A DNA stretch of 58,954 nt, taken from NCBI GenBank assembly GCA_001800245.1, contig MGVA01000016.1:1-58954 (forward strand), written 5' to 3'. The notes beneath the pieces are model-generated. The model did no database searches, was not told the origin of the DNA, and saw nothing but the letters and a program-made list of their open reading frames with translations. The position numbers and the translations under genes are program-made. Within the stretch, counting starts at the first letter, position 1, and each line of letters starts with the position of its first letter. This document shows positions 51,768 through 58,954 of the stretch, piece after piece. This stretch comes from Elusimicrobia bacterium RIFOXYA12_FULL_51_18 (GTDB lineage Bacteria; Elusimicrobiota; Elusimicrobia; Elusimicrobiales; UBA9959).

Positions 51768-52143
51768 CTTTCTTTTCGGCCCTTATCTTCTCGAAAAGGT
51801 TCTCCATCCTGGCGGCCGCCTCAGGGGTTGAATCATATTTAAACATGATCGCCGGTATGATCCTGAGCCTAAGACGCTTTTTAAGCGCGGCCCGGATCAG
51901 GTAAATGGACCTGGTCAGCAGAGCTTCGGTCCAGGTCTTTTCCTGCTCGCTTCCGAACACGGAAAAATAGACATGCAACATCTTTCCATCGTCCACCAGT
52001 TCCACGCCGGTGAGCGTGAGAATACCACGGGTGTTGAGGCCATGCACATCGGTCAGAGCCAGACTGACCTCGCGGAAAAAAAGTTCCTTGAGCCGGTCGG
52101 TCCTAATGGGTTTGGGCCGTTCGTCAGGCATAGGCTCCGACAC
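51748..52143 (-). CDS. rbfA: Ribosome-binding factor A
   Basis: A 16S rRNA maturation factor, 131 residues from GTG 52143, or 127 from ATG 52131. The KH-like fold has RTDRLKELFFREVSLAL, the VELVDDGKMLHVYFSVFG strand, and the C-terminal LRIIPAIMFKYDSTPEAAARME, a very typical RbfA ending. It is 14 nt downstream of infB and overlaps nrnA. Confidence 0.93.
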   Translation of the reverse strand: MSEPMPDERPKPIRTDRLKELFFREVSLALTDVHGLNTRGILTLTGVELVDDGKMLHVYFSVFGSEQEKTWTEALLTRSIYLIRAALKKRLRLRIIPAIMFKYDSTPEAAARMENLFEKIRAEKKDENTGS

Positions 52144-52157
52144 GGCGCCGACATAAT

Positions 52158-54632
52158 CTAGACATGGGTTATCCTTCTTACTTTTTCTTCCTTGGTGACG
52201 GCCTCTACGATATCGCCTACCCGGTAATCCTTAAACCCTTCTATCAGGATGCCGCACTCAAGGCCCTTTTCCACCTCTTTCACATCTTCCTTGAAGCGCT
52301 TGAGGCCGGAGATCTTACCGGTGCCCGCCACATCCTTGCCCCGCAATATCTTTATGGGCTGATTACGGATCAGCTTGCCTTCCTTGATCAGGGAACCGGC
52401 CACTTTACCGGAACTCAGTTCGAAGATCTGCTGGATCTCGGCCCGGCCGGTGACAGTTTCTACGATATCCGGCTCCAGGAGGCCGCTCATAGCGGCTTTC
52501 ACATCCTCGATAAGGTCGTAGATGATCTGGTACGTCCGTATTTCCACGCCCGCGGCCTTTGCTTCCTCTTTCACCTTGATTTCCGCCTCTACGTGAAAAC
52601 CGAAGATCACAGCATCCGACGCCTTGGCCAGGAGCACGTCCGATTCGGTGATATTGCCGACTCCGGAGTGAAGAATGCGGATGGCGACTTCCTGGTTGCT
52701 AAGCTTTTCAAGGGAGTCTTTTATGGCCTGGAGAGAACCGAAAACGTCGGTTTTAAGCACGACGTTCAGGTTCTTCAGCAGATGCATATCCACCTGCGAC
52801 TTGAGAGATAGCAGACTGACATGTTTCTGATGGATCAACGACTCTTCGCGTTTATGAAGCTTTCTTTTTTCTGCGACGTGACGGGCCTCTTTTTCGGTTT
52901 CGTATATCTTAATCATGTCGCCGGCATGAGGCAACTCTCCTCCTATGCCCAACAGTTCGGCCGGTTCGCTGGGACCGATCTGGGCAAGCCGTTCGCCGCG
53001 GTCGTTAACAAGAGCGCGCACTTTTCCATGCGAGGTGCCGACCACGAAAGGAGCCCCCACTTTAATAATTCCGCTCTCTGCGATCACGGTGGCGACTATG
53101 CCCTTTTTAGAGTCCAGCCGGGACTCGATGACGATTCCGGAACCCAGTTTGTCGGGGTTGGCTTTTAATTCCAGCATCTCGGCCTGTATACTGACTATCT
53201 CCAGGAGCTTATCCAGGTTGGTGCGTTTTTTTGCGGAGATCTCCAGCATGGGAGTGGCGCCGCCCCAGTCTTCGGGGTTAAGGCCGATATTGGCCAACCG
53301 CTGTTTTATGTCCTGGGAATTAGCGGTAGGCAGGTCCATTTTATTTATGGCCACGATTATGGGCACGCCGGCGGCCTTGGCGTGATTTATAGCCTCAAGC
53401 GTCTGAGGCATCACTCCGTCCACCGCCGAAACCACGAGAATGACGATATCGGTTATCTTGACGCCGTGGGCGCGCATAGCGGTGAACGCTTCATGACCGG
53501 GCGTGTCCAGAATGGTTATCTTCCCTCTGGGCGTCTGCACCATATAAGCGCCTATGTGCTGGGTTATCTGGCCGGCCTCGGAGTCCACTACATTGGACTC
53601 CCTGAAAGCGTCCAGCAAAGTGGTTTTACCGTGGTCCACGTGCCCCATAATAGTCACTACGGGATAGCGGGGCTTGAGATTTTCCGGTTTCTCCGCTTCC
53701 ACCTCTTCCGCAACTTCTTCATCGAAAATGGGCACGATCTCAAGGTCAAAGCCGTAATCCACGGCGACAAGCGTGGCCACATCCGGATCGAGACGCTGGT
53801 TTATAGTGGCAAAAACCCCCATGCTCATGAGCTTTTTTATATAGTCGGTGGGCTTAATATTCATCTTTTCCGCCAGTTCGCGGACCACCACCTGCGTGGA
53901 AACTTTAAGCTTCTGAAGTTCCTTGGGCTCAGCAGACGCGGCGCCCGCGGAGGCGGAGGCCGCGGCGGGCGGGCGAACAACAGTCGGTTTTGCGGGCTGA
54001 ACCGGCGCCTGCGGCGCGGACGACTTCGCCGGCTGGGCCGTATGCACCGGCGCGGAAGACCGGGACGGGGACGATCTGTGCGGCTGGGCGGAAGCGTCGG
54101 GCCTGTAAACCGACCCTGACGGAGGAATATCGGATTTTGCCGGTTGGGCCGGAGCGGCGGCCGGTGGTGGAACCGCGGGAACGGCCGGAACAACGGGCTT
54201 TGGCTTCTCCGGCGCGGGAGGAGCGGCGGCCGGGGCCGGGGCCGGAACTTCAGGTTTGGCAGGCTGGACAGGGGGGACATAGCCCTCGGGCCTTGACACG
54301 GAAATAATAAGGCGTTTGGGTGGCTGGGGCGGTCTTACTTCTTCCTTTGGCGCCTCAACCGGCTCCACGGATTTAACACTTTTGACCTTCGCCGTGTGCG
54401 GTTTTTTTTCTTTTAGCGGAGTCCCTGCGCTTTGCGATGCGAGCGCTTCCGTTTTGCCTTTTTTAGCCGCCTTTGGCGGGGCCGCCTTCTTTGCCGGCTT
54501 CTTTTCGGCATTTCCGGAAGTAACAGGTTTGGCCGCTGTTTTCTTCTTAGACTTGGCGGAGGGATCGGATTCTTCTTTCGCGGAAGTTTTGTTATTTAAA
54601 TCGTCATTTGCTTTCTGTTTCTTTAGACTCAT
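52158..54632 (-). CDS. infB: Translation initiation factor IF-2
   Basis: GTPase delivering fMet-tRNA to the 30S subunit, 824 residues. The first 235 residues are a Lys then Pro/Ala-rich low-complexity linker. An IF2-N-like segment (about 240-275) precedes the G domain: GHVDHGKT (330-337), DTPGHEAF and NKMDL. Domains II-IV follow, with IRTYQIIYDLIEDVKAAM near the end. AGAGGTGC lies before the ATG. The start overlaps the nusA end by 29 nt. Confidence 0.97.
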   Translation of the reverse strand: MSLKKQKANDDLNNKTSAKEESDPSAKSKKKTAAKPVTSGNAEKKPAKKAAPPKAAKKGKTEALASQSAGTPLKEKKPHTAKVKSVKSVEPVEAPKEEVRPPQPPKRLIISVSRPEGYVPPVQPAKPEVPAPAPAAAPPAPEKPKPVVPAVPAVPPPAAAPAQPAKSDIPPSGSVYRPDASAQPHRSSPSRSSAPVHTAQPAKSSAPQAPVQPAKPTVVRPPAAASASAGAASAEPKELQKLKVSTQVVVRELAEKMNIKPTDYIKKLMSMGVFATINQRLDPDVATLVAVDYGFDLEIVPIFDEEVAEEVEAEKPENLKPRYPVVTIMGHVDHGKTTLLDAFRESNVVDSEAGQITQHIGAYMVQTPRGKITILDTPGHEAFTAMRAHGVKITDIVILVVSAVDGVMPQTLEAINHAKAAGVPIIVAINKMDLPTANSQDIKQRLANIGLNPEDWGGATPMLEISAKKRTNLDKLLEIVSIQAEMLELKANPDKLGSGIVIESRLDSKKGIVATVIAESGIIKVGAPFVVGTSHGKVRALVNDRGERLAQIGPSEPAELLGIGGELPHAGDMIKIYETEKEARHVAEKRKLHKREESLIHQKHVSLLSLKSQVDMHLLKNLNVVLKTDVFGSLQAIKDSLEKLSNQEVAIRILHSGVGNITESDVLLAKASDAVIFGFHVEAEIKVKEEAKAAGVEIRTYQIIYDLIEDVKAAMSGLLEPDIVETVTGRAEIQQIFELSSGKVAGSLIKEGKLIRNQPIKILRGKDVAGTGKISGLKRFKEDVKEVEKGLECGILIEGFKDYRVGDIVEAVTKEEKVRRITHV

Positions 54633-55977
54633 TTTTTTGCACCTCTTTGGTTTCCAAATCCTTTGGGGCCGCCGCGGGAACCGCCTTGTCGCCGTAACCC
54701 GGATTTTCTTCCAGGAATTTTTTAGCTCCGGAAACTATTTTCTGAGCGGTCTTCTCGCCTATACCCTCCAGCACGCACAGATCTTCAACCGTAAAGCCCG
54801 CGATCTTGCGGATATCGGCCATCCCCAGCTTTACCAGGGTATCGGCCACTTTGGCTCCGATGCCGTCGACCTTAAGCAGGTCCTGTACGGCTATGTCGTT
54901 ATTTTTTTTGGCTTCCTCCACTTTTTGTCCTTCCGACTTAACTTCAAGTTCCCAGCCCGTGAGCCTGGACACCAGTTTTATATTTTGTCCCTCGCGGCCT
55001 ATGGCGATAGCCAGCTGGTCGTCGGGCACGATAATAAGCGCTCTCTTGGATGCCTTGTCTATCACCCTGACCGACAGCACCGTGGCGGGGGAGAACGACT
55101 TGGCCAGCATATGCAGGGGCTCCTCGGTGTAAGGAATGAGATCTATCTTCTCGTTGGAGAGCTCGGCCATGATGACGCGGATGCGCGAACCGCGGATGCC
55201 GACGCACGCGCCGACGGGATCTACCTTTGAAGAATTGCTTTTCACCACCACCTTTGACCTGAAGCCGGGGTCACGGACGACATCCGTTATCTCCACCACT
55301 TTTTCCGCGATCTCCGGGACTTCGGCCTCGAAAAGGCCCTTAAGGAAATTCACTGAAGCGCGCGACAGGATTATCTGGAGGCCTTTGTTTTCCTTATCCA
55401 CACGGTGAATAATGGCCCGTACACGCTGGTTGATGGCGTAATGTTCGCGCCTTATCTGCTCGGAATACGGAAGTATGGCCTCGGTCTTACCCAGATCCAC
55501 AAAAATATCGCGGCCGGCTATATGATGCACCAGGCCGGTGACGATCTCACCCTCGCGGGGCTTATACTCGTCGAAAAGCGTCACTTTTTCTATTTCGCGG
55601 ATCTTCTGGATCAGAACCTGCTTGGCCGTCTGGGCCGCTATGCGGGAAAAGTCCTGGATATCCACCGGGATATTAACTTCCTCGTCTAATTTTGCCGAAG
55701 GTTCGTACTTCACGGCATCTTCTAGCGTGATCTCAACCTCCGGAGTAAAGACCTCCGTGACCACTTTTTTAACCAGGTAGCCGCACATCTCGCCCGTGTC
55801 GGGGTCGATCGTGGCCGCGATCTGCGTGGTCTTGCCGAAATATTTGCGCAAGGCCGAAACCAGGGAATCGGTTATAGTCTTGAAAACATCGTCCCTTTTG
55901 ATGTTCTTTTCCCGTTCCAACTGGTCCAGCGCCAGTACAAGTTCGGTTTTATTTTTAAAAGTATTTTCTTTGGTCAT
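54604..55977 (-). CDS. nusA: Transcription termination/antitermination factor NusA
   Basis: 457 residues. An N-terminal RNA-polymerase-binding domain (1-135), S1 domain (REGEIVTGLVHHIAGRDIFVDLGKTEAILP), KH1 (VDPVGACVGIRGSRIRVIMAEL) and KH2 (AIAIGREGQNIKLVSRLTGW) are in order. A C-terminal helix-hairpin-helix region (about 365-430, DGIGAKVADTL and EGIGEKTAQKI) is followed by an acidic/Lys tail. AGAGGT lies 10 nt before the ATG. Second gene of the rimP operon. Confidence 0.97.
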   Translation of the reverse strand: MTKENTFKNKTELVLALDQLEREKNIKRDDVFKTITDSLVSALRKYFGKTTQIAATIDPDTGEMCGYLVKKVVTEVFTPEVEITLEDAVKYEPSAKLDEEVNIPVDIQDFSRIAAQTAKQVLIQKIREIEKVTLFDEYKPREGEIVTGLVHHIAGRDIFVDLGKTEAILPYSEQIRREHYAINQRVRAIIHRVDKENKGLQIILSRASVNFLKGLFEAEVPEIAEKVVEITDVVRDPGFRSKVVVKSNSSKVDPVGACVGIRGSRIRVIMAELSNEKIDLIPYTEEPLHMLAKSFSPATVLSVRVIDKASKRALIIVPDDQLAIAIGREGQNIKLVSRLTGWELEVKSEGQKVEEAKKNNDIAVQDLLKVDGIGAKVADTLVKLGMADIRKIAGFTVEDLCVLEGIGEKTAQKIVSGAKKFLEENPGYGDKAVPAAAPKDLETKEVQKNESKETESK

Positions 55978-56047
55978 ATATTTTTATACCTCTGTCATTA
56001 GTTTAGGCCGCTTGTTAACCGCAAATCGGACATAGGGGCGCGGCCGG

Positions 56048-56521
56048 TCACGAATCATGCCGCTTCAGAATGTCATCGTCCCCCGGATGCAGCCTGGCTT
56101 CTTCGATATGGTCGAGCATGAATTTAAGGCCGCCGCTCAGCTGAACCTCTCCCTTCTCAAAACCCAGCAGGTCACCGTAGTACACCCGGGCGTTATCTAC
56201 CGGCTTTTTAAGCTTGATCTTGACCCGGCTTCCCTTGAACTTCAAAAAATCTTTTTCTTTCCGCAAGACCCTATCCATGCCGGGGGAGGAGACTTCAAGA
56301 ATATAGCCGCCTTCAAGAACATTATTCATGTCTATGTAGGCGCCCAGCTTGTCGCTCATGTTGCCGCAATCTTCCAGAGTCACTCCTCCGCCTTCGGCAC
56401 GATCTATAAAAAACTGGAGCAGAAATTTAGCGCCGTGCCGGAGCACCTTAAGGTCCACAAGCTCAAAACCGGTTTCCGCCAATAACGGCTCGATCTCTTT
56501 TTCAATACGTTCCTTTTCCAT
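56048..56521 (-). CDS. rimP: Ribosome maturation factor RimP
   Basis: 30S assembly factor, 157 residues. FELVDLKVLRHGAKFLLQFFID, VTLEDCGNMSDKLGAYID, YILEVSSPGMDRVL (highly typical) and the C-terminal SH3-like domain are present. AAGGATCAGG precedes the ATG. It is the first gene of the block. The predicted promoter is about 335 nt upstream, so the leader contains family-1 repeat copy D. Confidence 0.94.
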   Translation of the reverse strand: MEKERIEKEIEPLLAETGFELVDLKVLRHGAKFLLQFFIDRAEGGGVTLEDCGNMSDKLGAYIDMNNVLEGGYILEVSSPGMDRVLRKEKDFLKFKGSRVKIKLKKPVDNARVYYGDLLGFEKGEVQLSGGLKFMLDHIEEARLHPGDDDILKRHDS

Positions 56522-56587
56522 ACCTGATCCTTATCACTAAAGTTTCGGCGGGAAACCCCGCGTTTTCGCATACGCCTATTTTACGCC

Positions 56588-56772
56588 TAACCTGAAAAAT
56601 TCAGTTGAATTTTTCCCTTCACGGAGCGCAGGTGCGCTTCGCGCGGCATACACCCTCGAAAACCTGGCGCGCATTGCGCTTGGTTTTCGACCCGCTGCTG
56701 CGGGGAATCCTGCATTTTTTTGTCACCTGATTTTCCAATGGAAACCAAGTTGAACTGCAGGATTCGGGCTAA
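56588..56772 (-). repeat. Family-1 dispersed repeat, copy D, in the rimP operon leader
   Basis: A 185-bp copy closely matching copy C but lacking the TACCTGCGTAGGTGCC module. The terminal hairpin GAAAAATTCA/TGAATTTTTC is at 56594-56615. Hairpin 1 is CGAAAACC (56657-56664)/GGTTTTCG (56682-56689). CCCGC-TGCT-GCGGGG and the CCAATGGAAACCAAGTTGAA end follow. It lies between the predicted rimP promoter and the rimP start. Confidence 0.88.
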
Positions 56773-56855
56773 AACAGGCTTCAAGCGCGGGATTCTAATT
56801 AAAAAATCCGGCCCTTATAAAAAAAAGCGGCCGAACTTCAGCCACCTATACCGTT

Positions 56856-56884
56856 ATATTATCATTTTTGCCGGGCTGTGACAA
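56856..56884 (-). promoter_or_regulatory. Predicted promoter of the rimP-nusA-infB operon
   Basis: On the minus strand TTGTCA (56884-56879) and TAATAT (56861-56856) are spaced 17 nt. Transcription would start at about 56849 and run through repeat copy D before rimP, a leader of about 330 nt. Confidence 0.6.
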
Positions 56885-56990
56885 ACAGTTTTATCCGGCA
56901 CGGCCTTAAAATCGCGAAAAAGCCCCTTTTTTATTAACAATAGCGTCTCTTTTTCTGAGGAGCCTTTCCGAAAAGTCAGCCCGCCGGGCT

Positions 56991-57024
56991 AAAAAACGCC
57001 CGCTGACATGGTCGGCGGGTTTTT
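56991..57024. terminator. Bidirectional terminator after the TMTC-like gene
   Basis: CCCGCTGAC (56999-57007) pairs with GTCGGCGGG (57011-57019, one T-G pair) around a 3-nt loop, with A run 56991-56996 on one side and T run 57020-57024 on the other. It begins 5 nt past the stop of the minus-strand TPR gene. Confidence 0.85.
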
Positions 57025-57028
57025 CTGA

Positions 57029-58729
57029 TTACCGGCCTGTATCACTTCCCGGCGCCTGAATATTCCGAAGAAAGGGACGGGCCTCCTCAAATCTTTTCTG
57101 ACTGTAATACAAAGCCGCCAGGTTATGATAAGCGCCCGGATGGCCGGGATTTAATTCCAGGGTCTTTTTCCAGAATACTTCCGCATCTTTAAACCGCCGC
57201 AGCTGGTAACAAAGCAGGCCATAGTTGAAATAAACGTCGTCATAAATGGGGTTAAGAGCTATTTCCTGAAGATATTCCCGTTCAGCTTCCGTAAACCGGC
57301 CGGCATTCATATATATCAAACCGAGATTATTATGAACCATCTGCTCTTCGGGATTGAGCGCCATGGCTTTCAGATATTCCGCCGTCGCTTCGTCAAACTT
57401 GTTCTCAAGATAATACATGGCGCCCAAATTCCTATGGGCGAGAGGCGAATGCGGGGAATGTTCGGCGGCATTATGCCAAAACGCGAATTTATCACGGAAA
57501 TTTTTCAAATGTGAGAAAGTGACGATCGAAAAGACCAGGGCAATGAGCGCGGTAACCGCCAGGCGCCGCCTTTGGGAACCGGTAAAACTCCCGATCCAGT
57601 CTATCTCCAGCATCACTATAAAAAATCCGATCAACGGGACATAAACGCGATGCTCTATAAAATCTGCGGTTACATCGGCGTTTGGCCTGATAAAAGCCGG
57701 CAGCAGGAACAATATGAACCACGCCAGTCCCAGGAAGACCAGCGGATATCGTTTCCGCTTGGATAGCCACAGCGCGAGAATCACCAGAACGGACCCCAGC
57801 AACCCGTATATTACCGTTGAATCCCGCAGTATTGGGAGAACCGAGAGGTTTACGGGGAAGAGCAATTTACCCAGATATACCATGATGGCGGGCGAATTTG
57901 ACCATATGGAATCGAGTATTTTTTCCGGTGGAATGACAAGAGGTCTGGAGAACGCGGCATGCCTCATAAGAAACCATATCGCGGCGACAACGGCCCATAA
58001 GATACACGGAAGCATGAGGACTTTTATTTTTTCTTTCCGCACCAGCAAAAAGAACAGGATGGCCATCGGGACAACGGCGATAGCGCTTTCTTTGGTGAAC
58101 ATGGCAAGAGCGAAAAAACCGGCATGGACGTACAGAAAAAGAATTTTTCCGTCCTTTTCATAACGTATCAGCGAGATGAACGCCGCCAGCACAAAAACCG
58201 CCAGCAGAGAATCGTTCCTGCCGGGGATCCAAGCCACCGCCTGCGTAAGGACCGGATGAACGGAAAAGATCAGAGCGGCAAAGAACGCAAGCGCCCGGCC
58301 GTATCCGAATTCGCACAGGAACACAAAGAACAAACAGGATGCGGCAAGGTGAATAAGCAGGTTTGAAAGATGGAAGACCGGGGGATTTATCCCGCCCAAC
58401 TGAGCGTCGATCATAAAAGAGACCGTGAGCATCGGCCTGTAATATGCGTCAACGATGGAATGAAAAACATTCTGTTTGAAGGCCGCGGGAAGATTCGACC
58501 AGTTGGTGAGGAAATTCTGATTATTCAGAACAAGAACATTGTCGTCCAGATAAGTGAATCCGAAATGGATAACCCGCCAATAAACCAGGAACACCGCCAA
58601 TGAGAGCCAAAGATACGGCCTCCATGTTTGCAAAAAAGGAACGAGGGATTGCCCACCCGCCGGAGCTGTCGCAGTCCGGGATGGCATCTGCCGCGCCGGC
58701 AACCGGGGGATTTTATTTCTTTTACTCAT
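57029..58729 (-). CDS. Multi-pass membrane TPR protein resembling TMTC-type glycosyltransferases
   Basis: 566 residues. About ten hydrophobic segments fill residues 36-405, followed by four TPR units (about 425-560, for example PLAHRNLGAMYYLENKFDEATAEYLKAMALNP). The membrane half has DDNVLVLNN in the first outer loop, YRPM, HPVLTQAVAWIPGRNDSL and FTKESAI, the motif order of TMTC O-mannosyltransferases and related GT-C proteins, where the loop Asp is catalytic. It is likely an envelope glycosyltransferase using a lipid-linked sugar. No ribosome binding site is seen at the ATG. It ends at a terminator. Confidence 0.8.
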   Translation of the reverse strand: MSKRNKIPRLPARQMPSRTATAPAGGQSLVPFLQTWRPYLWLSLAVFLVYWRVIHFGFTYLDDNVLVLNNQNFLTNWSNLPAAFKQNVFHSIVDAYYRPMLTVSFMIDAQLGGINPPVFHLSNLLIHLAASCLFFVFLCEFGYGRALAFFAALIFSVHPVLTQAVAWIPGRNDSLLAVFVLAAFISLIRYEKDGKILFLYVHAGFFALAMFTKESAIAVVPMAILFFLLVRKEKIKVLMLPCILWAVVAAIWFLMRHAAFSRPLVIPPEKILDSIWSNSPAIMVYLGKLLFPVNLSVLPILRDSTVIYGLLGSVLVILALWLSKRKRYPLVFLGLAWFILFLLPAFIRPNADVTADFIEHRVYVPLIGFFIVMLEIDWIGSFTGSQRRRLAVTALIALVFSIVTFSHLKNFRDKFAFWHNAAEHSPHSPLAHRNLGAMYYLENKFDEATAEYLKAMALNPEEQMVHNNLGLIYMNAGRFTEAEREYLQEIALNPIYDDVYFNYGLLCYQLRRFKDAEVFWKKTLELNPGHPGAYHNLAALYYSQKRFEEARPFLRNIQAPGSDTGR

Positions 58730-58742
58730 TTATTTATTGAGC

Positions 58743-58954
58743 CTCACATAAGTAATATCCCAGCTGGCCGGGCCGATTTTGTAGCGAAACAAGGAACGCG
58801 GAGCGCAGCATAGCTGGGCTATGTAAACGACGCGTGACGCAGTTGCAGCCCAAAAGCGCCCGGCCCTTTCCCTCTGGGAAAGGGAGGCTTGCCTTTGAGC
58901 GGCTGCTTCGTTGCTCCTCGCTCACAGGCCGCCGGCATGCTCGTTCGTCGCGCC
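58743..58954. mobile_element. Family-2 MITE-like element, copy 2B, cut by window edge
   Basis: The end near 58743-58767 resembles the right terminal repeat of copy 2A (CCAGCTGG...TATTACTT). Read on the minus strand, the order GAGGAGCAACG, hairpin CCCTTTCCC/GGGAAAGGG (58864-58884) and GCTTTTGGGCTGC matches copy 2A, but the hairpin stem sequence is entirely different. A second hairpin CATAGC-TGG-GCTATG is present near 58809. The other terminus is beyond the window. Confidence 0.65.

Noticed and set aside
53860-54600. Ala/Pro/Lys repeats that might suggest a CRISPR or tandem-repeat array
   Set aside because: They encode the low-complexity linker of IF-2; unit lengths are irregular.

Overview
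The window is one contiguous stretch of a Gram-negative-type bacterial chromosome. It is dense with housekeeping genes and has no phage, plasmid, CRISPR or transposase gene. The best guess for the source is an Elusimicrobiota-like anaerobe. Reasons are two orphan proteins sharing a pilin-type C-terminal domain of a kind I associate with that phylum, an acyl-CoA dehydrogenase/EtfB/ferredoxin-EtfA cluster, a stand-alone ferredoxin, acetate kinase, malic enzyme and many TPR proteins. This is inference; no 16S rRNA gene is present.

Layout. 1-7 kb: a truncated secreted protein, a cation diffusion facilitator, a ferredoxin and a sugar-type ABC importer (ATPase, two permeases, lipoprotein binding protein). 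7-11 kb: a DUF2914 protein, a methyltransferase, a K+ channel with RCK domain and acetate kinase. 11-15 kb: a pilin-like orphan and an ABC-2 exporter cluster with a TPR protein and a GT4 glycosyltransferase. 15-22 kb: a degenerate DUF885 protein, then lon, clpP, tig, tRNA-Leu and tRNA-Lys on the minus strand. 22-30 kb (plus strand): TPR-SpoIID protein, two glycosyltransferases, then the fatty-acid block yceD-rpmF-plsX-fabG-acpP-rnc. 30-36 kb: L-2-hydroxyglutarate oxidase, a Gre-like factor, a second pilin-like protein, a cold shock protein, and a divergent ATP-grasp/esterase pair. 36-43.5 kb: acyl-CoA dehydrogenase, etfB, etfA with fused ferredoxin, pgi and malic enzyme. 43.7-48.7 kb: a CAT-anticodon tRNA, greA, a PilB/GspE-type ATPase, a short aspartokinase, a small membrane protein and a hydantoinase-type amidohydrolase. 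49-56.5 kb (minus strand): rimP-nusA-infB-rbfA-nrnA-truB-ribF. 57-58.7 kb: a TMTC-like membrane TPR protein.

The least ordinary part is between the genes. At least eight intergenic or gene-end sites carry pieces of one mosaic repeat (family 1; full copies about 185-285 bp, TTAACC-like inverted ends). Its hairpin stems differ in sequence between copies but stay perfectly paired. A second family (about 264 bp, 24-bp imperfect terminal inverted repeats, also with a covarying hairpin) occurs twice. Two further structured gaps contain a 29-bp inverted repeat and a pair of about 50-bp direct repeats. One family-1 copy lies in the predicted leader of the rimP-nusA-infB operon, and another supplies the ribF stop codon. 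Protein-level oddities include ClpP with Asn at the catalytic Asp position, no clpX between clpP and lon, a DUF885 protein with its metal motif destroyed, and a SpoIID domain lacking the usual Glu.
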